Shown one piece after another: positions 5,448 through 6,433 of a stretch of 6,433 nt of DNA. The notes under the pieces are model-generated. The model worked only from the letters and a program-made list of their open reading frames with translations. It had not been told where the DNA came from and ran no database searches. Source of the DNA: Porphyromonadaceae bacterium UBA2720 (GTDB taxonomy: Bacteria > Bacteroidota > Bacteroidia > Bacteroidales > Muribaculaceae); NCBI GenBank assembly GCA_002353885.1, contig DEKO01000184.1, positions 2,825 to 9,257 on the forward strand, in the 5' to 3' direction. Both the position numbers and the translations under genes were made by a program. The first letter of the stretch is position 1; every line of letters starts with the position of its first letter.

Positions 5448-5456
5448 GCAGTCCTG

Positions 5457-5469
5457 TGACATCTTGTCA
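5457..5469. promoter_or_regulatory. Dyad TGACA-TCT-TGTCA, candidate activator site
   Basis: Perfect 5-bp arms surround a 3-bp spacer, centred about 67 bp before the transcription start expected for the sigma-54 promoter. Further half-sites TGTCA (5489-5493) and TGACA (5553-5557) lie nearby. Sigma-54 promoters need an upstream-bound enhancer-binding protein, and such sites are usually dyads. The assignment is inference from position. Confidence 0.35.
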
Positions 5470-5503
5470 GCAACCAGAGCGGCAGGATTGTCACTTTTGG
5501 CAT

Positions 5504-5519
5504 TGGCACGGCATTTGCT
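5504..5519 (+). promoter_or_regulatory. Sigma-54 (-24/-12) promoter of dnaK
   Basis: TGGCACG (5504-5510), four bases, TTGCT (5515-5519) matches the RpoN consensus TGGCACG-N4-TTGCW at every fixed base. The invariant GG (5505-5506) and GC (5517-5518) are separated by exactly 10 bp. Transcription would start near 5530, giving a leader of about 65 bases before the dnaK ATG. No good TAnnTTTG element was found on this strand in the spacer. Confidence 0.75.
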
Positions 5520-5530
5520 CAACTTCTAGC

Positions 5531-5551
5531 GGTTGCTCACAACGAGCGATC
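5531..5551 (+). promoter_or_regulatory. Hairpin at the predicted 5' end of the dnaK transcript
   Basis: GGTTGCTC (5531-5538) pairs with GAGCGATC (5544-5551) around the loop ACAAC, giving 8 pairs of which two are G-U. It starts about where the sigma-54 transcript should begin. It could protect the RNA end or respond to temperature; it is too far from the ATG (43 bases) to cover the start codon directly. Confidence 0.4.
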
Positions 5552-5594
5552 ATGACACATTCATCAGATTATTAACTAAAAAATAGATAAGAAA

Positions 5595-6433
5595 ATGGGA
5601 AAGATTATTGGTATCGACCTGGGAACCACCAACTCGTGTGTTTCCGTTCTTGAGGGTAAAAACCCCGTCGTGATCCCCAACAGTGAGGGGCGCAACACAA
5701 CGCCGTCGGTCGTGGCGTTTAAGGAAAATGGTGAGCGCATCGTCGGTGACCCCGCTAAGCGTCAGGCCATCATGAACCCCACCGGAACCGTGTTCTCAAT
5801 CAAGCGCTTCATGGGCGAGACCATGGATCACGTGACCAAGGATGTTGAGCGCATGCCCTACAAGGTAGTCGCCAACAGCAACAACCAGCCTAGAGTCGAG
5901 ATTGGTGGACGTCAGTACACCCCGCAAGAGATTTCGGCTATGGTGCTGCAGAAGATGAAGAAGACTGCTGAGGACTACCTCGGAACCACAGTCGATAGTG
6001 CAGTCATCACCGTGCCTGCCTACTTTGGCGACGCACAGCGCAAGGCTACCATCGAGGCGGGTGAAATCGCCGGCCTGAAGGTGGAGCGCATCGTCAACGA
6101 GCCTACAGCTGCTGCTCTTGCCTATGGTTTGGACAAGACCGACGATGACAAGCGCATTGCAGTGTTTGACTTGGGTGGTGGCACATTCGATATCTCTATC
6201 CTGGAACTGGGTGGTGGCGTGTTTGAGGTCAAATCGACCAACGGCGACACCCATCTGGGTGGCGATGACTTCGACCAGCGCATCATCACTTGGCTAGCCG
6301 ACGAGTTCCAAAAGCAGGAGGGTATCGACCTGCGTCGTGACCCCATGGCACTCCAGCGCCTGAAGGAGGCTGCCGAGAAGGCAAAGATTGAGTTGTCAAG
6401 CTCAACTTCTACCGAAATCAACCTGCCATACAT
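5595..6433 (+). CDS. dnaK: Chaperone DnaK (Hsp70), N-terminal part (3' truncated by window)
   Basis: The frame is open from the ATG at 5595 to the window end and gives 279 residues of the nucleotide-binding domain. Motifs in order are GIDLGTTNSCV (6-16, phosphate loop 1), Lys70 in FSIKRFMG (catalytic lysine, same number as in E. coli), VPAYFGDAQRKAT (140-152), NEPTAAALAYG with Glu169, FDLGGGTFDIS with Thr197 (phosphate loop 2; equivalent to E. coli Thr199), and HLGGDDFD (220-227). DnaK is the cytoplasmic ATP-driven chaperone that works with DnaJ and GrpE in folding and stress survival. The substrate-binding domain lies beyond the window. YFGDAQR has Gly where most DnaKs have Asn, a mild variation. 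The start codon is preceded by an A-rich stretch without Shine-Dalgarno. A sigma-54 promoter about 80 bp upstream is the most likely driver. Confidence 0.98.
   Translation, partial: MGKIIGIDLGTTNSCVSVLEGKNPVVIPNSEGRNTTPSVVAFKENGERIVGDPAKRQAIMNPTGTVFSIKRFMGETMDHVTKDVERMPYKVVANSNNQPRVEIGGRQYTPQEISAMVLQKMKKTAEDYLGTTVDSAVITVPAYFGDAQRKATIEAGEIAGLKVERIVNEPTAAALAYGLDKTDDDKRIAVFDLGGGTFDISILELGGGVFEVKSTNGDTHLGGDDFDQRIITWLADEFQKQEGIDLRRDPMALQRLKEAAEKAKIELSSSTSTEINLPY

Larger units (their letters stand above)
5303..5594. other. Divergent MATE/dnaK regulatory spacer
   Basis: Most of the 328-bp region between the two genes lies here. From left to right it has T-runs (5345-5367), a GC-rich patch with a long inverted repeat (5376-5417), an AT-rich TTCTTAATT repeat, a TGACA/TGTCA dyad, a sigma-54 promoter and a hairpin close to dnaK. 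Short open stretches on the minus strand (5420-5310, and one ending near 5448) look weakly coding-like but have no start codons. No CIRCE (TTAGCACTC-N9-GAGTGCTAA) is present. Confidence 0.7.

Noticed and set aside
5499..5512. A second overlapping GG-N10-GC spacing (GG at 5499-5500, GC at 5511-5512)
   Set aside because: The flanking bases do not fit TGGCAC or TTGC well; the match at 5504-5519 is far better.
5796..6254. A 152-codon open frame antisense to dnaK
   Set aside because: Long antisense frames opposite Hsp70 genes are a known codon-bias artefact and have been wrongly annotated before. The plus strand is plainly dnaK.

Overview
The window looks like a piece of a Bacteroidales chromosome (Prevotella/Muribaculaceae-like is my guess, not proven). 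Three things point there. Several promoters match the Bacteroidetes sigma-ABfr pattern (TTTG, about 20 bp, TAnnTTTG). No clear Shine-Dalgarno sequence precedes the start codons. The gene families are typical: a BspA-type leucine-rich-repeat protein, a short Bacteroidales DNA-binding-like domain, and a DnaK of the Bacteroidetes type. Nothing in the window is an obvious phage, transposon or CRISPR element.

Layout. At 1-1172 (+) lie the 3' end of a phosphoethanolamine-transferase/sulfatase-fold enzyme and, 3 bp later, a secreted LRR protein with a C-terminal coiled coil. A 221-bp convergent spacer carries short degenerate repeats. At 3371-1394 (-) is a two-gene unit: a 191-aa protein with a helix-turn-helix-like N-terminus, then a membrane-anchored Hanks-type Ser/Thr kinase with a compact C-lobe and an extracytoplasmic coiled coil. 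A very good promoter (3479-3448) drives this unit. The spacer 3372-3708 is divergent. It carries AAAATGAAA repeats, two perfect dyads around a plus-strand promoter, and a structured leader for a 62-aa protein of unknown function (3709-3897, +). A MATE-family multidrug exporter (5266-3911, -) converges on that small gene with only 13 bp between the two stop codons. The MATE gene and dnaK (5595 to the window end, +) diverge from a 328-bp spacer.

How they may work together. The DNA-binding-like protein and the kinase form the clearest functional pair: one would sense at the membrane and phosphorylate, the other could act on DNA. The structured divergent spacer and the 62-aa gene next to it could be part of the same circuit, but that is inference. 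The other striking point is regulatory. The dnaK gene is preceded by a near-perfect sigma-54 (-24/-12) promoter, dyads that could bind an enhancer-binding protein, and a predicted hairpin close to the expected transcript 5' end. No CIRCE element or clear housekeeping-type promoter was seen there. I did not find a clearly new multi-gene defence or mobile system.
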